Source of the DNA: Acorus gramineus
Lineage: Eukaryota; Streptophyta; Magnoliopsida; Acorales; Acoraceae
Reading direction: 5' to 3'
Assembly: GCA_030737835.1 (NCBI GenBank)
Contig: CM060857.1
Coordinates: 14,457,496 to 14,521,495, forward strand
DNA length: 64,000 nucleotides
Part shown: positions 34,542 to 45,806 of the stretch, one piece after another
Position numbering within the stretch: the first letter of the stretch is position 1
How the letters are laid out: each line of letters opens with the position of its first letter
Made by a program: the position numbers and the translations under genes
The notes under the pieces: generated by a model
What the model saw: only the letters and a program-made list of their open reading frames with translations
What the model was told of the DNA's origin: nothing
Database searches by the model: none

Positions 34542-34813
34542 GGTTGGAGGAGATGCCGGCGAGATTGATGTACGACGCGGGGTCGGTGAATCCACAAGGA
34601 TGAACCATCCCCATCACCACCACCACAATCTTGGCCTCCTCCAGTCCCTCTCCTTCCTCCCCCATGCCGGCGTGCCGCCCAGCGCCTCCTTCGTCCGGGA
34701 CCTCTCTCTCTCTCCCTCTGTTTTTCACTGGTTCTCTTAACCCACCCCAAATTTTTTTTTGAGGGGTGGGTTAGAGAACTAGTGGGGTGGAAATAAAGCT
34801 CCCCTACAGAAAA

Positions 34814-35425
34814 ATGTCACATTCAGTTTTTGCAGTTCATCATGCATTTTGTTTATTAAAATATATATTTAATAAATGAAGTATAATTTTATATAACGAC
34901 AAAATATAATATGTATATGTTGTGTTAGTCAATTTCATACTGAGACCTATTTTTTGTCCCTGAAAATGGATCACCACGTGCTCACGGTCCACGGCCCGAT
35001 TATGAAGATCCGGTCCACCGATCTACTTACATCCAATGACTAAGTCAAATCAGATCAAATCAAAGTTGGAATCAAATCCCAATAAAATATTACTGATTTT
35101 GCGCTATTAATATTGATTCTCAAAATCCCCACCAATTGTATAAAATGATCGAGGGATCCCCCCCACACATGAGATGGGAGGAGATCGACCGTCGATCATA
35201 GGGAAAACAATACACATGGGGAATCAATATTCCCACAGAAGCATGTGAACAATTCTCTTCTACCAAAAACCCTAATTTTGACTAACTTGAGTGTCAAAGG
35301 GTCTTTTGCAGGTCTCCACCTCCGTGTCTTCCACATTCGAGAGAAGCATTCACCGGCTGTAAACACCACCAGCGGGTTGGAGGAGAGCAGGAGTGGATGA
35401 ATACAACTACCTAAACCCGATAAGC
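34814..35425. mobile_element. Possible LTR remnant (gypsy-like leader text)
   Basis: About 35110-35400 contains TATAAAATGATCGAGG, then ACTAACTTGAGTGTC, AAAGGGTCTTTTGCAGG and CTCCACC, which resembles the R-U5 part of plant Ty3/gypsy LTRs. No second LTR, primer-binding site or duplication was found. The preceding 34814-35110 shows nothing recognisable. Confidence 0.35.
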
Positions 35426-36856
35426 TGATTTTTACCCCTTCACATACTTTGTTAATATGGGAAAGAAAGTGGTGGGTTTAAAATTTGATAATTTAATATA
35501 TTGACAGGCTTTGTCTCACATTGTTAACAAGAAAAGAAGCAGCCCAAGTCGGTATGAAATTTTGTTTGATTTTATTTTATTTTAAGGGTAGACGAGTGTG
35601 TGTTGGTAAGGATGTGATTTGTTTGTATTGATGAAGTCATAATTGAGTGCTGTTACACGTAGTTTCTTTTTCCAGTCTTATATACGTCAATAGAAAATTA
35701 ACAAAGCATATGCTTATGTTAACAAGATATACGTTTTAAAAGAATTTTTTTTACATTTTCTATAAATGCATCCATGCAATTCATTGGAGTACATATGCTT
35801 CATTTTTTTTTTATAAAAGCAATTATATGAGGTATACTATTTTTAAAAAATTCAATATATATATAAACTTGAATTGCGGCTAAAAATGGGGTTGTACGTA
35901 ACATCATCGATTTTAATTTGTAGAGGGTATGTAATACCTGGTTGCATGGATGTGAGAACATTTAATTGTGGTGTATATTTAAATTATTGTTTTAAGAACA
36001 CCATTATCCTCAATAATTTTTACAATAATTTTTTAAGATTTAACTTAATAAAACATATTATATGAAGAGAATGTATATCTATTAAAAATATTAAACTAGT
36101 TTGTCCCACTTCTCGAGACTTATGAACTCTGTGTTGCGATTTGTCATACCGCACGATTACATAAGCCATATAGATGACTTGAAATGAAGTGATCTTAGCT
36201 TTAAGAACTCCAAGGTATACATGAAAAATATGTGAGAAATGGTGGCGCTTTATATATTTGAGTGGGGGGCGTGGCATTGTTAGGGCAAGGGAGATCGCCA
36301 TCTCTCAAATCAAAATAGTCATTACTGAATAATTGGACGGTCAAGGGGGAGGGGATCACCACGGTGAACTGTCTAATGCACCACTAGTCCCTCTATTTTG
36401 ACACTCATTGTTTTTGTATTTTTTTCTCTCTCTTCCTCTCACCCCCTAGGATTTATAGCTCATTTTTAATACAAGTGATGGTAGTAAGAGCTATCTTTTT
36501 CTAAAAAAAAAAACATGCATTTAATTCAATCAAATATATGTATTTTATTATTTCGTGAATGTATGTATGTACATAGTTAATCAAATACATGCTTTAAAAT
36601 ATTTAAAATGTGTTGGAACACTAAAATTCATTGTCATTCAGACCATTATAGGATCGAGCAGCAGTTGAATTCATATTTCATAATCACCAAAAAAAAAAAA
36701 AAAAATCAGAAGGAAAACAAACGCAAGAGACCTCAAAAACACAAGCAAACCGACTGGCAAAAGAAAACTTCACCTTCACTAATTCATTTAACATAAACTT
36801 CACAAAGGCAAGCAAAACACCAAACCCACAACAAAATATACAACCATCAACAATTC
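35426..36856. other. AT-rich intergenic DNA and zinc-finger gene 3' flank
   Basis: No gene recognised. Frames of 60-93 codons on both strands are AT-driven and without motifs. The last 150 bp would be the 3' UTR of the zinc-finger gene. Confidence 0.4.
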
Positions 36857-37387
36857 CTACAGATGCAGAGAGAGATCAATCTTATCATCATTGGCGTCAC
36901 CACAATCTTCCATTCCAGACACCCGCTTCTCAGTACTGGTGCTCTGTCTGTAGTTCCTCTGCCAATTCAAGAAGCTCTGCTCGTCGTCTCCTATACCAAC
37001 ATTGGAAGCCAAAGCCCGGCGGATGCCGGGATGACCGACAAACCGAGCGGCGCCATTCGATCCAAACGGATTGTCCGAACAGGGCACAGAAGGATTAGAA
37101 GCAGCGTGAGAGTTTATGTAAAAGGAAGGGCCACCACTGCCATAGTAACCTATATGAGTATGTGAAGTGAATTGTGAAGGGTGAGAACTACTGGGTTTGC
37201 TGTATAGATCATGATCACTAGTAGAGAACATCTCTGCTGCCCTCTTCGCCGCCGACCTTTCTTTCTTGTGCGCGTTCTGATGTCCTCCCAAAGCCTGACA
37301 TGAGAAGAACTTACGAGAACAGAAGTGGCAGGGGAAGAGCCTCCCCATAGCCTCTCCTATAATGGGCTTCTTCTCTTCCCTTTCCAT
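36857..37387 (-). CDS. Single C2H2 (QALGGH) zinc-finger transcriptional repressor
   Basis: A nuclear DNA-binding protein of the plant C1-1i class, with one EPF-type finger and a C-terminal EAR motif that recruits TOPLESS-type corepressors. The intact intronless frame gives 176 residues, usual for the class. The finger is [21 protein letters not shown] at 20-40: C20, C23, H36, H40, with the invariant QALGGH at 31-36 and the following KKERS basic stretch. A Ser/His/Gly-rich middle follows, then DLSLHL as the last six residues. The finger flank (RLFPC...[11 protein letters not shown]) is like LATE/KNUCKLES-type and ZFP-type proteins, but I cannot assign an ortholog. An LTR fragment begins about 100 bp upstream of the ATG in the same orientation. 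A possible leader intron runs from a donor near 37470 (GCAAAG|GTAAAT) to an acceptor near 37405 (TTTTCCAG). Confidence 0.93.
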   Translation of the reverse strand: MEREEKKPIIGEAMGRLFPCHFCSRKFFSCQALGGHQNAHKKERSAAKRAAEMFSTSDHDLYSKPSSSHPSQFTSHTHIGYYGSGGPSFYINSHAASNPSVPCSDNPFGSNGAARFVGHPGIRRALASNVGIGDDEQSFLNWQRNYRQSTSTEKRVSGMEDCGDANDDKIDLSLHL

Positions 37388-37484
37388 TTATTGTTATCTA
37401 CTTCTGGAAAACCCAACACAAATTTAAACAAATAGAGAGGATAAGAAGGCATTTATAAATTTTTATTTACCTTTGCGTTAATGT

Positions 37485-37800
37485 AGCGACGCTTGTAGGA
37501 TTAGATCTCAACACTTGTAGAACAATTAAGAGAATAAAACATAACACAAAAGAATATACAGATTTACGTGATTCGACAAAATATGCTTACTTTCACAAAA
37601 GAGAGCAGAAAACGATTCACTATATCAAGTAATCAGAGTATAAAAACTCTCAACTTCTTTCTCCTCGGCACCCATTCCCTTTCTCTTAGAGAAGAAATTC
37701 TCGAACAACCGCCTGTCACAGAAAAAAAAAAAATTATATCAATTAAACCTAACATAGATTATTTACAACAAATTAAAAAAATGCTTGTATAAAAATTCGG
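37485..37800 (-). mobile_element. Copia-like LTR fragment (copy 1) upstream of the zinc-finger gene
   Basis: The reverse complement aligns with 63240-63560 over about 200 bp: GAGAGTTTTTATACTCTGAT / GAGAGTTTTGTACTCCGAT, TACTTGATATARTGAATCGT, GCATATTTT, CACGTAAATCTGT, and the LTR-like end GTTGAGATCTAATCCTACA. The text (TGAATCGT...ACGTAAATC...TTGAGATCTAA...CA) is typical of plant Ty1/copia LTR 3' halves. No internal domain, PBS or partner LTR is adjacent. Confidence 0.65.
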
Positions 37801-38414
37801 GTCCGATCTTAAGCCTTGGCAAATAGACCCTAAAAGACAAGACACCTTACCACACTTTGGAAGGGAAGTAGTATTAAAGATGGGCTTGCTTATTCAGCTA
37901 TTCGGGGACTAATGGAGAGGATATATGTGTACCATGCAGAGAAGGCAAAGAATGGGAAGTGGAGAGTGAATGTGAAGGTGACTATAATTAAATAATGGAG
38001 GGCCACCGGCCACAATATGTTGCATAGAGATATGGATGAAGGACGAGAGGAAATGGGGACAGAATGGAAGTAAAAACAGAGGGGACCCGGAGACTCTCTT
38101 GTATGGAAAAGCAAATCCCACAACACAAACGAGTATTGAAAGAGAGGAGGGGGGGTCATAACTTCTGTGACATATGGTAGAAAGAATAGATGGATTGGGA
38201 ACAGAAGAACACGAGTTTGATCATCTTTTTATGGGAGGTGGTTTTTCTTTCCTGAATGCAATGCAAATGAAACTTTGACGCGTGTCTTTCCCTCTCTTTA
38301 TGTTGGTGCGTGTTTTGTTAAGTGGAGGAGATAATCATTCACATTTAATGTTGAAGATGGCGTGAAGATTTCCTTCACCAAGCAAATTCATGCATGCATG
38401 CTGCCAAGGGTCTT
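37801..38414. other. No recognisable feature
   Basis: Intergenic. A minus-strand frame (37890-38159) is hydrophobic and AT-rich, with no motif. Likely upstream region of the zinc-finger gene. Confidence 0.3.
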
Positions 38415-38895
38415 CAAAAGGCCCGGCCCGCCCGGCCCGTTTTCACGGCGGGCCGAGCATGGGCCTGATTATGGGGCCCTGCCCCGCATGCCCACTCGAA
38501 TTGGACCCGTTCGGTTTGGCCCACAGGCCCGCTCGTGGACCCAGCCCGTTGCCCATAGGCCCATAGGGGCAATCTAATAAATGAGTCATATGTAATTTTA
38601 CGTAATTTTTATTTGAATTGTGGTTGAATTATACAAATTATTAACATTTATGTAGGTGTCAATCTAGTTAATTACATGTAGTTATTTAATCTTTCAAGTA
38701 ATTAATTCATTTAATATTTTTATTATTGAAAATTTAATAGATATAAATATTTTTTTCAATATTATATTTAAAATTTTGTATTATTTTAATATTATATATA
38801 AATAAATAACTTAAAATTTAAAAATAAAAAAAATAGTATATTTAAAATCTGGGCCCGGGCCGTGGGCATGGGCAAGGGCAGGGCTGTGCCCTCTT
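38415..38895. mobile_element. Repeat with GC-rich inverted ends (GGGCCGG-type)
   Basis: The left end is a run of GGCCCG motifs (38419-38470) and the right end has GGGCCCGGGCCGTGGGCATG (38851-38870). The AT-rich middle (38580-38850) contains no frame. GC-rich ends around an AT-rich core match a common class of plant non-autonomous repeats; no duplication was confirmed. Confidence 0.45.
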
Positions 38896-39592
38896 TTTTT
38901 ACATTTGCTTCAATGTTTTGTGTGTTATTGGTCACTTGATCACAATTGGGTTTCGGTCATGGCTGGACCCCGTCAAGTCTTCTTTAGTCCTCTCAACCCA
39001 CGTGTTTATGCACAAGAAAAAGTAAAATAACACAGCTAGCCCTCTGTGCAACCTCATCCACAATCTATACAATTTTTTATTTTAATTCATGCATTCTCTC
39101 ATTGGAAGAGTATATATATATACATACTGTTATATAAAATAAAATATAAATTAAAATATATTAGTATTTTTATTTGAAAAATGAAATTTTGTTTTACATC
39201 ATACAATCTTATACTATGATAGTAAAGTATACGAACTATGTGTAGTGCTCCAAGAAATTAAAATCGAAATGGGCTTATATTTGTGCACAAGAAAAAATCA
39301 AGGAAAATGATACGTCCAACCCCCATTGTAACCCAATTGCAGTCCACACCGGTTTTTTTTTTAAAAAAAATCATACTCTCTAAATAAAATAAAATAAATG
39401 TTGTTATATGAAATAAAATGTGTGTGTGCGTATATATATTAAGATACATTAATGTATTTTTTTCAAGTAAAAAAATGATAAAAAAATTTACGTTATATAC
39501 TGTGATAGAATCCCATACACTATGATAGCACAGTATATATTATGTTATCATAGCGTATATTGCTGCAAAACGGACTGAATGTGTCAGCGCTT
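38896..39592. other. AT-rich intergenic DNA
   Basis: No gene. 39170-39590 contains recurring short texts (TACTRTGATAG, ATCATAGCGTATAT, CACTATGATAGCA) that are also present in the duplication at 39825-40020, so they belong to one local repeat. Confidence 0.35.
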
Positions 39593-39602
39593 AAAAACCA
39601 AT

Positions 39603-39814
39603 TTTTTTTTTTTTTTTTTTGATATCAGAGGGACCCCCGTGGCTGACTTTACAGTCAAGTTGGGAAGGCTACCTCCGCCTGTTTGCCCCGGTCACACGGA
39701 AATTTTTTTAATCGCTAATAAACAGATGTGTAAGTCAGCGCGATGATTTGAACCCAAAACCTACCCTTAACACAGATAAACCATAAACCGTTGTGCTATG
39801 ACCACTGAGAACTC
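39603..39814 (-). mobile_element. Full-length tRNA-derived SINE (family copy 3)
   Basis: Minus-strand order: CTCAGTGGTCATAGCACAAC (A-box region), then TTTTGGGTTCAAATC (B-box), CTGTTTATTAGCGATTA, GGAGGTAGCCTTCCC, CCACGGGGGTCCCTCTGATA and a poly-A tail (poly-T on the plus strand at 39603-39620). Flanked by AAAAACCAAT at 39593-39602 and 39815-39824. This is the least-decayed A-tailed copy. Confidence 0.88.
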
Positions 39815-39824
39815 AAAAACCAAT

Positions 39825-40020
39825 ATTGCGTACACTATAGATGAAAGTCTGATCCTAATCAAAAGAGTGTTGGAAGGATGAGTAACGACAGAGGTATATA
39901 TTACGTTATCATAACGTATAGAGCTGTAAAATACTATAGCGTATACGCTACAGATGAAAGTCTAATACCAATCAAGAGAGTGTTGGAAGGATCAGTGCCG
40001 ACCGAGGGACCCCAGCTTCA
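39825..40020 (+). repeat. Local direct duplication of about 113 bp
   Basis: GATGAAAGTCTGATCCTAAT...GAGTGTTGGAAGGATGAGTA (39840-39882) recurs as GATGAAAGTCTAATACCAAT...GAGTGTTGGAAGGATCAGTG (39953-39995), separated by a palindromic ACGTTATCATAACGT segment. Non-coding. Confidence 0.6.
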
Positions 40021-41399
40021 AGCGTCTTCATCCCATCGTTGAAGCCTTTCTTATTGTCTTCATTACATGTCCAGGTATCTCAAACAATTTGTTGAGAGGG
40101 AGAGATGTGTGTACCTATATAGAATATTAATTCAGGGTTTAATTATCAGCATTAAAAACCTAGTTACTGGTGAGAGAGAGGGCATTCAATTCAGGATCAC
40201 TATAACAAACCTAGGTCCTATTTGGTTGGTGATATTTCTATGGGGATGCATTATGATTCCATACTATATATGATCACTAGGAAACAAGGTAATGCGAATA
40301 CACCTGTTCGGTCAGTGATATTCGTTATTCGAGATAGGAAGTATGTGTCCCACTAGATCCAAAACCAGGCAAGTAAAAAAATATGGAAGAATTAAAAACT
40401 CCACTAATTTGGTATGATGAATTCTATGTTCATGACTATATATCATAGCATACCCATTCTATTAATAACATACTTCAATTATAGCTTTAAGAAATGAAAA
40501 ATGTTAGGGGCAATTATTCAGTCACTTTTGCATCCCTCCGACCTTAAATGTTTTTAAAGATCACATATATGTAAAAAAATTAATTATACACACGCACATA
40601 CACACACATGCACGCACACATTCTAATTAGGTGATACTTTTTAAATTTTATAATATGTATTATATTGGGAAAAGTGCAAATGAAGGAACAATTAAGGGAA
40701 GCACTCTCTTTCCCTGCCAAAAGAAAAGACTGAACATCTAGGAGATATTTTTTAGGGTTTCAGTACAGCCAAATCTTTTGAAAGCACAAGAGAATCGACT
40801 AGTGCCACAAGACAGAGAACAACAAAACACCAATAAGACTCCGCAATCTGAGCTATTTTATGGTGGGATTTGGATAAGAAGCACTCAGAGAAGCCAAAGA
40901 AAGGTGAAAAGAGGACACAAAAAACAACACAGTTTGTGGTCCTTTGGTGACTGTTGATTATATTAACCCTTGGTGATGATAATGCTTCTACCGACAAGAT
41001 ATACAGTAACATGAGACATGCATAAAAGTTGATGTAAAATCAAACAAGCTACAGTCACATGAATAACAAACTAAACCACTGTTTTCCTTTATTTGAAGGT
41101 GTCCCACGAATGTGATGCATCCAAATAATTAAACAATCATTATGTCCTCATTTTATCAGCATTTACAAATAAGAACTTTGCAATGGTTATAATCCAAGCT
41201 ATCAAAGTCTTATCTTCCTTATAGATGTTGTCTTGGGACAGCCAGAATGCAATTGGTAGTACATATGAATCTCTAAATACCACACTTAACAAGTGGTTAA
41301 GACACGTGGGTGGTTTTTTTGAAGGTCCATGCACGAGAAGAATAGGTTTAATTATCAGATCGAAAAACTGTAATAATTAACTATAATAAACTCTCATTA
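40021..41399. other. No recognisable gene
   Basis: A CA-rich microsatellite lies near 40592-40622, and a TTTGGTTGGTGATAT text at 40222-40236 resembles a MITE end. The minus-strand frame at 40752-41012 (86 codons) has no recognisable domain. Confidence 0.3.
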
Positions 41400-41665
41400 A
41401 CTGTAATAACTATGTCCTAGAATGTTGTGGATCAAATCCAAACTCACATTACTTTTTATCTTTATTTGTTAGTAGATTATTTTAATAAGAAATAAGAGTT
41501 TATTAGATTAATCAGTTAAGATAGAATTTGCTAAAAGCCTTAAAGTAGACTATAAATATATAATAGGAGTCTCAATGTTAAATCAGATTTATTGAATAAA
41601 ATTATCATTATTTCTCATTCTTCCTCTATCAAAGAGACCTAGGGTCTCGCAGAGAAGAAAATGAA
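41400..41665 (+). mobile_element. Possible solo LTR
   Basis: Contains a TATA-like CTATAAATATATAA (41550-41563), then GGAGTCTCAATGTTAAATC, ATTGAATAAAATTATCATT (polyadenylation-like), TCTATC and CTCGCAGAG, the order seen in plant copia-like LTRs. Ends and duplication were not identified. Confidence 0.35.
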
Positions 41666-42189
41666 TAAACTATAGTAAATTATAATAAACTCAAAAACTA
41701 CATCTTTATAAATTTAAATAAAATCTAATAAATATACCTAGAAGAGACAGATATATAATTTACTTTTGTTTATACATCCAAAACTATAATTATTTTCTAA
41801 CAAGACACAAAAAATAAAATTTACATTTGAATGTCTTCTATTTGCGCATATATCAGCTCAACTTATATCAGATTTTGGTCTAATATAATTTAAATGTAGT
41901 CAACTACATAAAAGTCAAGAATTCAATGTGAACTTCCAAGAATTTCAAATGAATTGAAAGGGCTCAGTGATTTATGATTGATTACAATATTCAAGTGTAG
42001 GAATTTTGGGCAACCAAAAGGCCTCTTATATATTTCTCTTAATTTCCTAAGATATATTGGAAATGATAATGATCACAACTCGTTCGCCGACAAAATATAA
42101 TGTTCAACGCATTTTCCAATTAAATGTTTTTTAAAAAGATAAGAATCGCAGCAAGACCCGTGGGACCTTAAAATGTCTGGACGAGTAAG
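41666..42189. other. No recognisable feature
   Basis: AT-rich intergenic sequence without frames over 60 codons or clear repeats. Confidence 0.3.
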
Positions 42190-42945
42190 TACATGTTTGT
42201 TTATAATTGTAAGCTGAAGATTATAACTTTTAGTTTAAAATAAACAGTTGTTGCATGTTTGTTTAAATTTATTGACACTTATTTAAACTAAAATCAGTTT
42301 TAAAAAGTCATAATTTCTAAGCTGGGTTAAGGGTGTTTTTCAAATTATAATTTATGGATTATTTTAAAATAACATATGTTGGACATTAATACCCTTCACT
42401 TTATTTACTAAGGATAAGTTTTTTCATCTCTCCTCTAAATATTCACCTTGTCTTTCAAAACTTTGAGATAACACAAGTAAGATTAAAATATTAAATTGTA
42501 ATGTTTGTTTTTTCTTGGATAAAATTTAGATTATAGCTAGAAAATTTTAGTTGTGTTTTTTTTATTAATAGAAATCAAGTTGTATATTTTTGTATTTCAA
42601 ATTCAATTTTTTTAATTAATGTGGAATTCAAGATTTCATTAATTTTTTACATATTATTTAATGTTTATGCAAGATGTGTGGTCATCATCATTTTATAAGT
42701 AAAACCACATTTTCTTTATAAAAATAAAATAAAATTTAACTTTTACTTTTAGAAGGGGCATTTTTTACAATTACACAACAAAAAGCTATTTTACAGCTTA
42801 TTCTAACAAACATCCACGGCTGCTTATTCTCTGCTTTTCAACAACTACAACAAACATGTCAACTGCTTATTAAAAAAATTATAATCTATAATTTATAAGT
42901 CATAATTTATAATCTGTAAATTTAAATTACAACAAACATGGCGTA
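42190..42945. mobile_element. MITE-like element with CATGTTTGTT ends
   Basis: The left end, ACATGTTTGTTTATAATTGT, and the reverse-complemented right end, CCATGTTTGTTGTAATTTAA, are inverted. Inner GATTATAA motifs also pair, and the left end is duplicated internally at 42253. AT-rich and non-coding. Confidence 0.5.
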
Positions 42946-42960
42946 TAAAATATTTCATTA

Positions 42961-43862
42961 GGGCCCCGTTTGGTTCGTATCATTTTTTTAGGTGGAATTA
43001 CTTTACCAGGAATCAGTTTACCAGGAATTTTACCAGGAATCAGGATTTCATCAGACTGTTTGGTTCACTGGTGGATTTTTCCTAAGAATCATTTTCAAGT
43101 GTTTCGTTCATACATAGAAAATGACAAGGAATTTGATTTAAATGTCTAAAATACCCTTACTATTATATATATACTAGTAAAATTTATTTCTTTATCTATA
43201 TCACAATAATTATAAAAAATAAATTTTTTATAAATATTTAATGAATGCAAATTAATAAAATAACCAATTATGTAATTAAACATATAATAATAGTAATTTT
43301 TTAAAATTAGTTGAATATTATGAACTCCCCTATAAACTAAATAACCAATTTTATTAGTTAGGAATCAAAGGTATTGCTTTAGGCCTAAACCTACATCACA
43401 TATCACATATTACACCAATTATAATAATATCTAAACCCATCTACAAAAATAAAAATTAAATTTAAAAATATAAATTAATATCTAATACACAGTTTAGATT
43501 TTTCACATCACATATAAAAATTATAACAGAATGTTTAGTTAAAAAATCAAAATGACTATATAAACCCATTATAAAAAAAGGGATGCTATTTATTTTAGAA
43601 TGGATATACATAGTAATTTCATTAATTTATAAATGGTATAATTGTAATCTAATTTAGAATTCCTGATGGAAATTGAGATTATCACTACAAAGGGTGGGAA
43701 TCTCATTTCATCCTATTTTCTTACATGGATAGATTTTAATTCTAGTGGGGTCCACAATTACCATTAAGATTATCACCAACCAAACACTGGATTTTATACC
43801 CTTTCCTGATAATTTCACATAGAATCAAATTCTATCCCAGAATGATACGAACCAAACAGCCT
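42961..43862. mobile_element. Non-autonomous DNA transposon with 23-bp inverted ends
   Basis: The left end, GGGCCCCGTTTGGTTCGTAT, and the reverse-complemented right end, GGCTGTTTGGTTCGTATCAT, share GTTTGGTTCGTATCATT exactly. Subterminal CCAGGAATCAGT / CTGGGATAGAATT motifs follow. About 900 bp and AT-rich, without a transposase frame. hAT/PIF-type by end sequence; no target duplication could be fixed. Confidence 0.65.
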
Positions 43863-44399
43863 AGATGCTAAAGATACGCTCAGTAGACCAAATGCATTTA
43901 CAAGTCCGCGTAAACCACTTGAGAGAGACTTAGGGCTGGAAGAAAAATAGGAAAGAAATTTTTTGCTTCTAAATTGGAATGATCAAACTAAAATTTAGTA
44001 TCTTCGTAATTTTTTTAAAATAAAAAAACTCGTCACATCACTAACGCATATATCATCCAATAATAGTATCAGTCCTGCTATATGGACTCCAAAGTTTAGG
44101 TTCAATTGAAAAGCTCCAATAAGTATCATTATCTCATTGATTGTCTATTTGATTTTTTTTTAAAATAAAAATGACATAGACAATAATATTCTTTATTTAA
44201 GTTTGAGTTTTTCGTTCCTTTATTGATCAATTCTTTTTTTATCTTCTTATGCCATATGCCACTTCAAAAAATTCATTCCAATTAGTCTCCTCATATCTGG
44301 AAACCAGTGTCATCATCTTTAGATTCCTTTTGTTGCCCTTTATCACATGAGAGGTGGATTTGTTGCCTTTCAAGTCCTCCTCTGGCCTCCACCTCCTCC
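43863..44399. other. No recognisable feature
   Basis: AT-rich. The plus-strand frame at 44307-44585 runs from here into the neighbouring degenerate repeat and is not considered a gene. Confidence 0.3.
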
Positions 44400-44414
44400 A
44401 ACCTCCAACTCTAC

Positions 44415-44870
44415 TTTTTTTTAGATACGGCTACAAATACAGATGAATATATTAGAATTTCAAATATAGATACAAATATAAATGAATATATTAATTTTTT
44501 CAGATACATAGTCAAATTTAGATACAATCTTATATTGGTTTTTTATATACAAATGTATCTCAAAAATTTCAGAATAGAGATATAGATGAGTATCTTAGTT
44601 TTTTCAGATACAAATATAGATTTAAATATGATCCTATATTTGTTTTTTCAAATACAAATAGATACAATTTTAGATACAGCCTTATATTAATTTTTTCATA
44701 TACAAATACAAATATAGATTTAGATACAAATATGGATGAAAATTTTGCAAATAAAAATTTCAAATATATACAAAGTATATTAGTTTTTTCATATACAAAT
44801 ACAAATTTAGATACAACCCTATATTAGTTTTTTCAGATATACCATATTTTAGTTTTTTTCATCTACATTG
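44415..44870. repeat. Degenerate AT-rich tandem repeat (GATACAAATATAGATT-like)
   Basis: Variants of the phrase TTTTTTCAGATACAAATATAGATTTAGATAC...CCTATATT recur at least five times (near 44497, 44603, 44655, 44695, 44788 and 44834). Spacing is irregular and point changes are many. Frames on either strand across it are low-complexity Tyr/Ile/Asn-rich and not genes. Confidence 0.65.
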
Positions 44871-45061
44871 AAAATGTATCTAAAATTAATGAATATGTAT
44901 TAACATCTATAGTTTTAACACCTATATAATTAAAATAAAAAAATCCAATGAGCCAAATCTAAAATGATCATCATCATTGAAACAACAAACAATCACTCGG
45001 ATCATAAAATAAAACTGAAATTCCTCTCAAAAACTAAAATCGGATTGGTGTTTCATATCAG

Positions 45062-45147
45062 AATTTAGTTTGTATAATCAAAATCAAATAATCCAAAAAG
45101 TCAAAATTTAGTTTGTATAATCAAAATCAAATAATCCAAAAAGTCAA
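45062..45147 (+). repeat. Perfect 43-bp tandem duplication
   Basis: AATTTAGTTTGTATAATCAA...AAAAGTCAA occurs at 45062-45104 and again at 45105-45147 with no difference seen, indicating a recent duplication. Confidence 0.85.
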
Positions 45148-45647
45148 AACTGAAGCGATTGCGATAGTTAAAACCACAAAAAAATTAACTTGGATCCAAA
45201 TAAAAAAACTGAAACTCTTCTCAATAACTAAATTGGGTTTATTACTTGATGTTTAATTTTACAGATGATAGATGGGAAAAAATGTATATCATAACCGCTT
45301 CCTACACAGAAGAAAAGTGATCGTTTATCAAATAAATTAAAAAAAAACAGCTAAGGCTAAATAAAAAATTACATATGTACCATCTCATGGGATTTGAGAT
45401 GGAGAAAATAAGTTGTAGTCCAAAAATTATTATTGATATCTCTATATACTCTAAAAAAACTTATAAATATATATACGAATATTACTTTGTTTTTTAAAAT
45501 AAAATATACTGCATTAAACGGACTGCCTAAAAATCAAAAACTAAGATAAAAATTTTCCATAATTTTTTTTTGCATTGGTGCATGTGTAGATATAACTCTT
45601 TAATACGTCGAGGTGAACTTTTTTTTTATGTTTATTTTTTACATATA
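45148..45647. other. No recognisable feature
   Basis: AT-rich intergenic sequence. Confidence 0.3.
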
Positions 45648-45806
45648 TAAGAGATACCCATGACTGACTTTACTATCAATCTGAGAAGACTAGCATGCAC
45701 CGATCCCAAAAAAAATTCTTTCTAATAATTGCTAACAAACAGATGGATAAATCAGCACTAAGACTCGAATCCAAAATCTACCCTTAACACAGATAAACCA
45801 TAAACC
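45648..45806 (-). mobile_element. Degenerate SINE (family copy 4)
   Basis: Minus-strand text GGTTTATCTGTGTTAAGGGT, GATTCGAGTCTTAGTGC (B-box), CTGTTTGTTAGCAATTATT and AGTCAGTCATGGGTATCTC matches the SINE copies at 39603 and 11014. The A-box end is missing, the GGAGGTAGCC block is decayed, and flanking duplications are not evident. Confidence 0.65.

Larger units (their letters stand above)
33535..34804. mobile_element. Pack-MULE carrying captured gene sequence
   Basis: Terminal inverted repeats of about 70 bp: the left starts GGGAGCAGTTACTACCACCC and the right, reverse-complemented, GGGGAGCTTTATTTCCACCC. Both continue through AGTTCT..., ACCCACCCC-like text, an A-run and GGGTGGGTTAGAGAACC / GGGTGGGTTAAGAGAACC, so each end can itself fold. 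The element is flanked by an exact 9-bp duplication TACAGAAAA (33526-33534 and 34805-34813), the hallmark of Mutator-like transposition. It has no transposase. The interior (GC-rich, minus strand) contains UDP-glucose dehydrogenase sequence and other GC-rich text of unknown source, and a later TRIM insertion. Without the TRIM it is about 740 bp. Confidence 0.87.

Noticed and set aside
40752..41012. 86-codon hydrophobic minus-strand frame
   Set aside because: No family resemblance, no introns or context; AT-rich hydrophobic frames are common by chance.
44307..44763. Frames in the AT-rich tandem array
   Set aside because: Low-complexity Tyr/Ile/Asn/Lys repeats arising from the GATACAAATATAG phrase.
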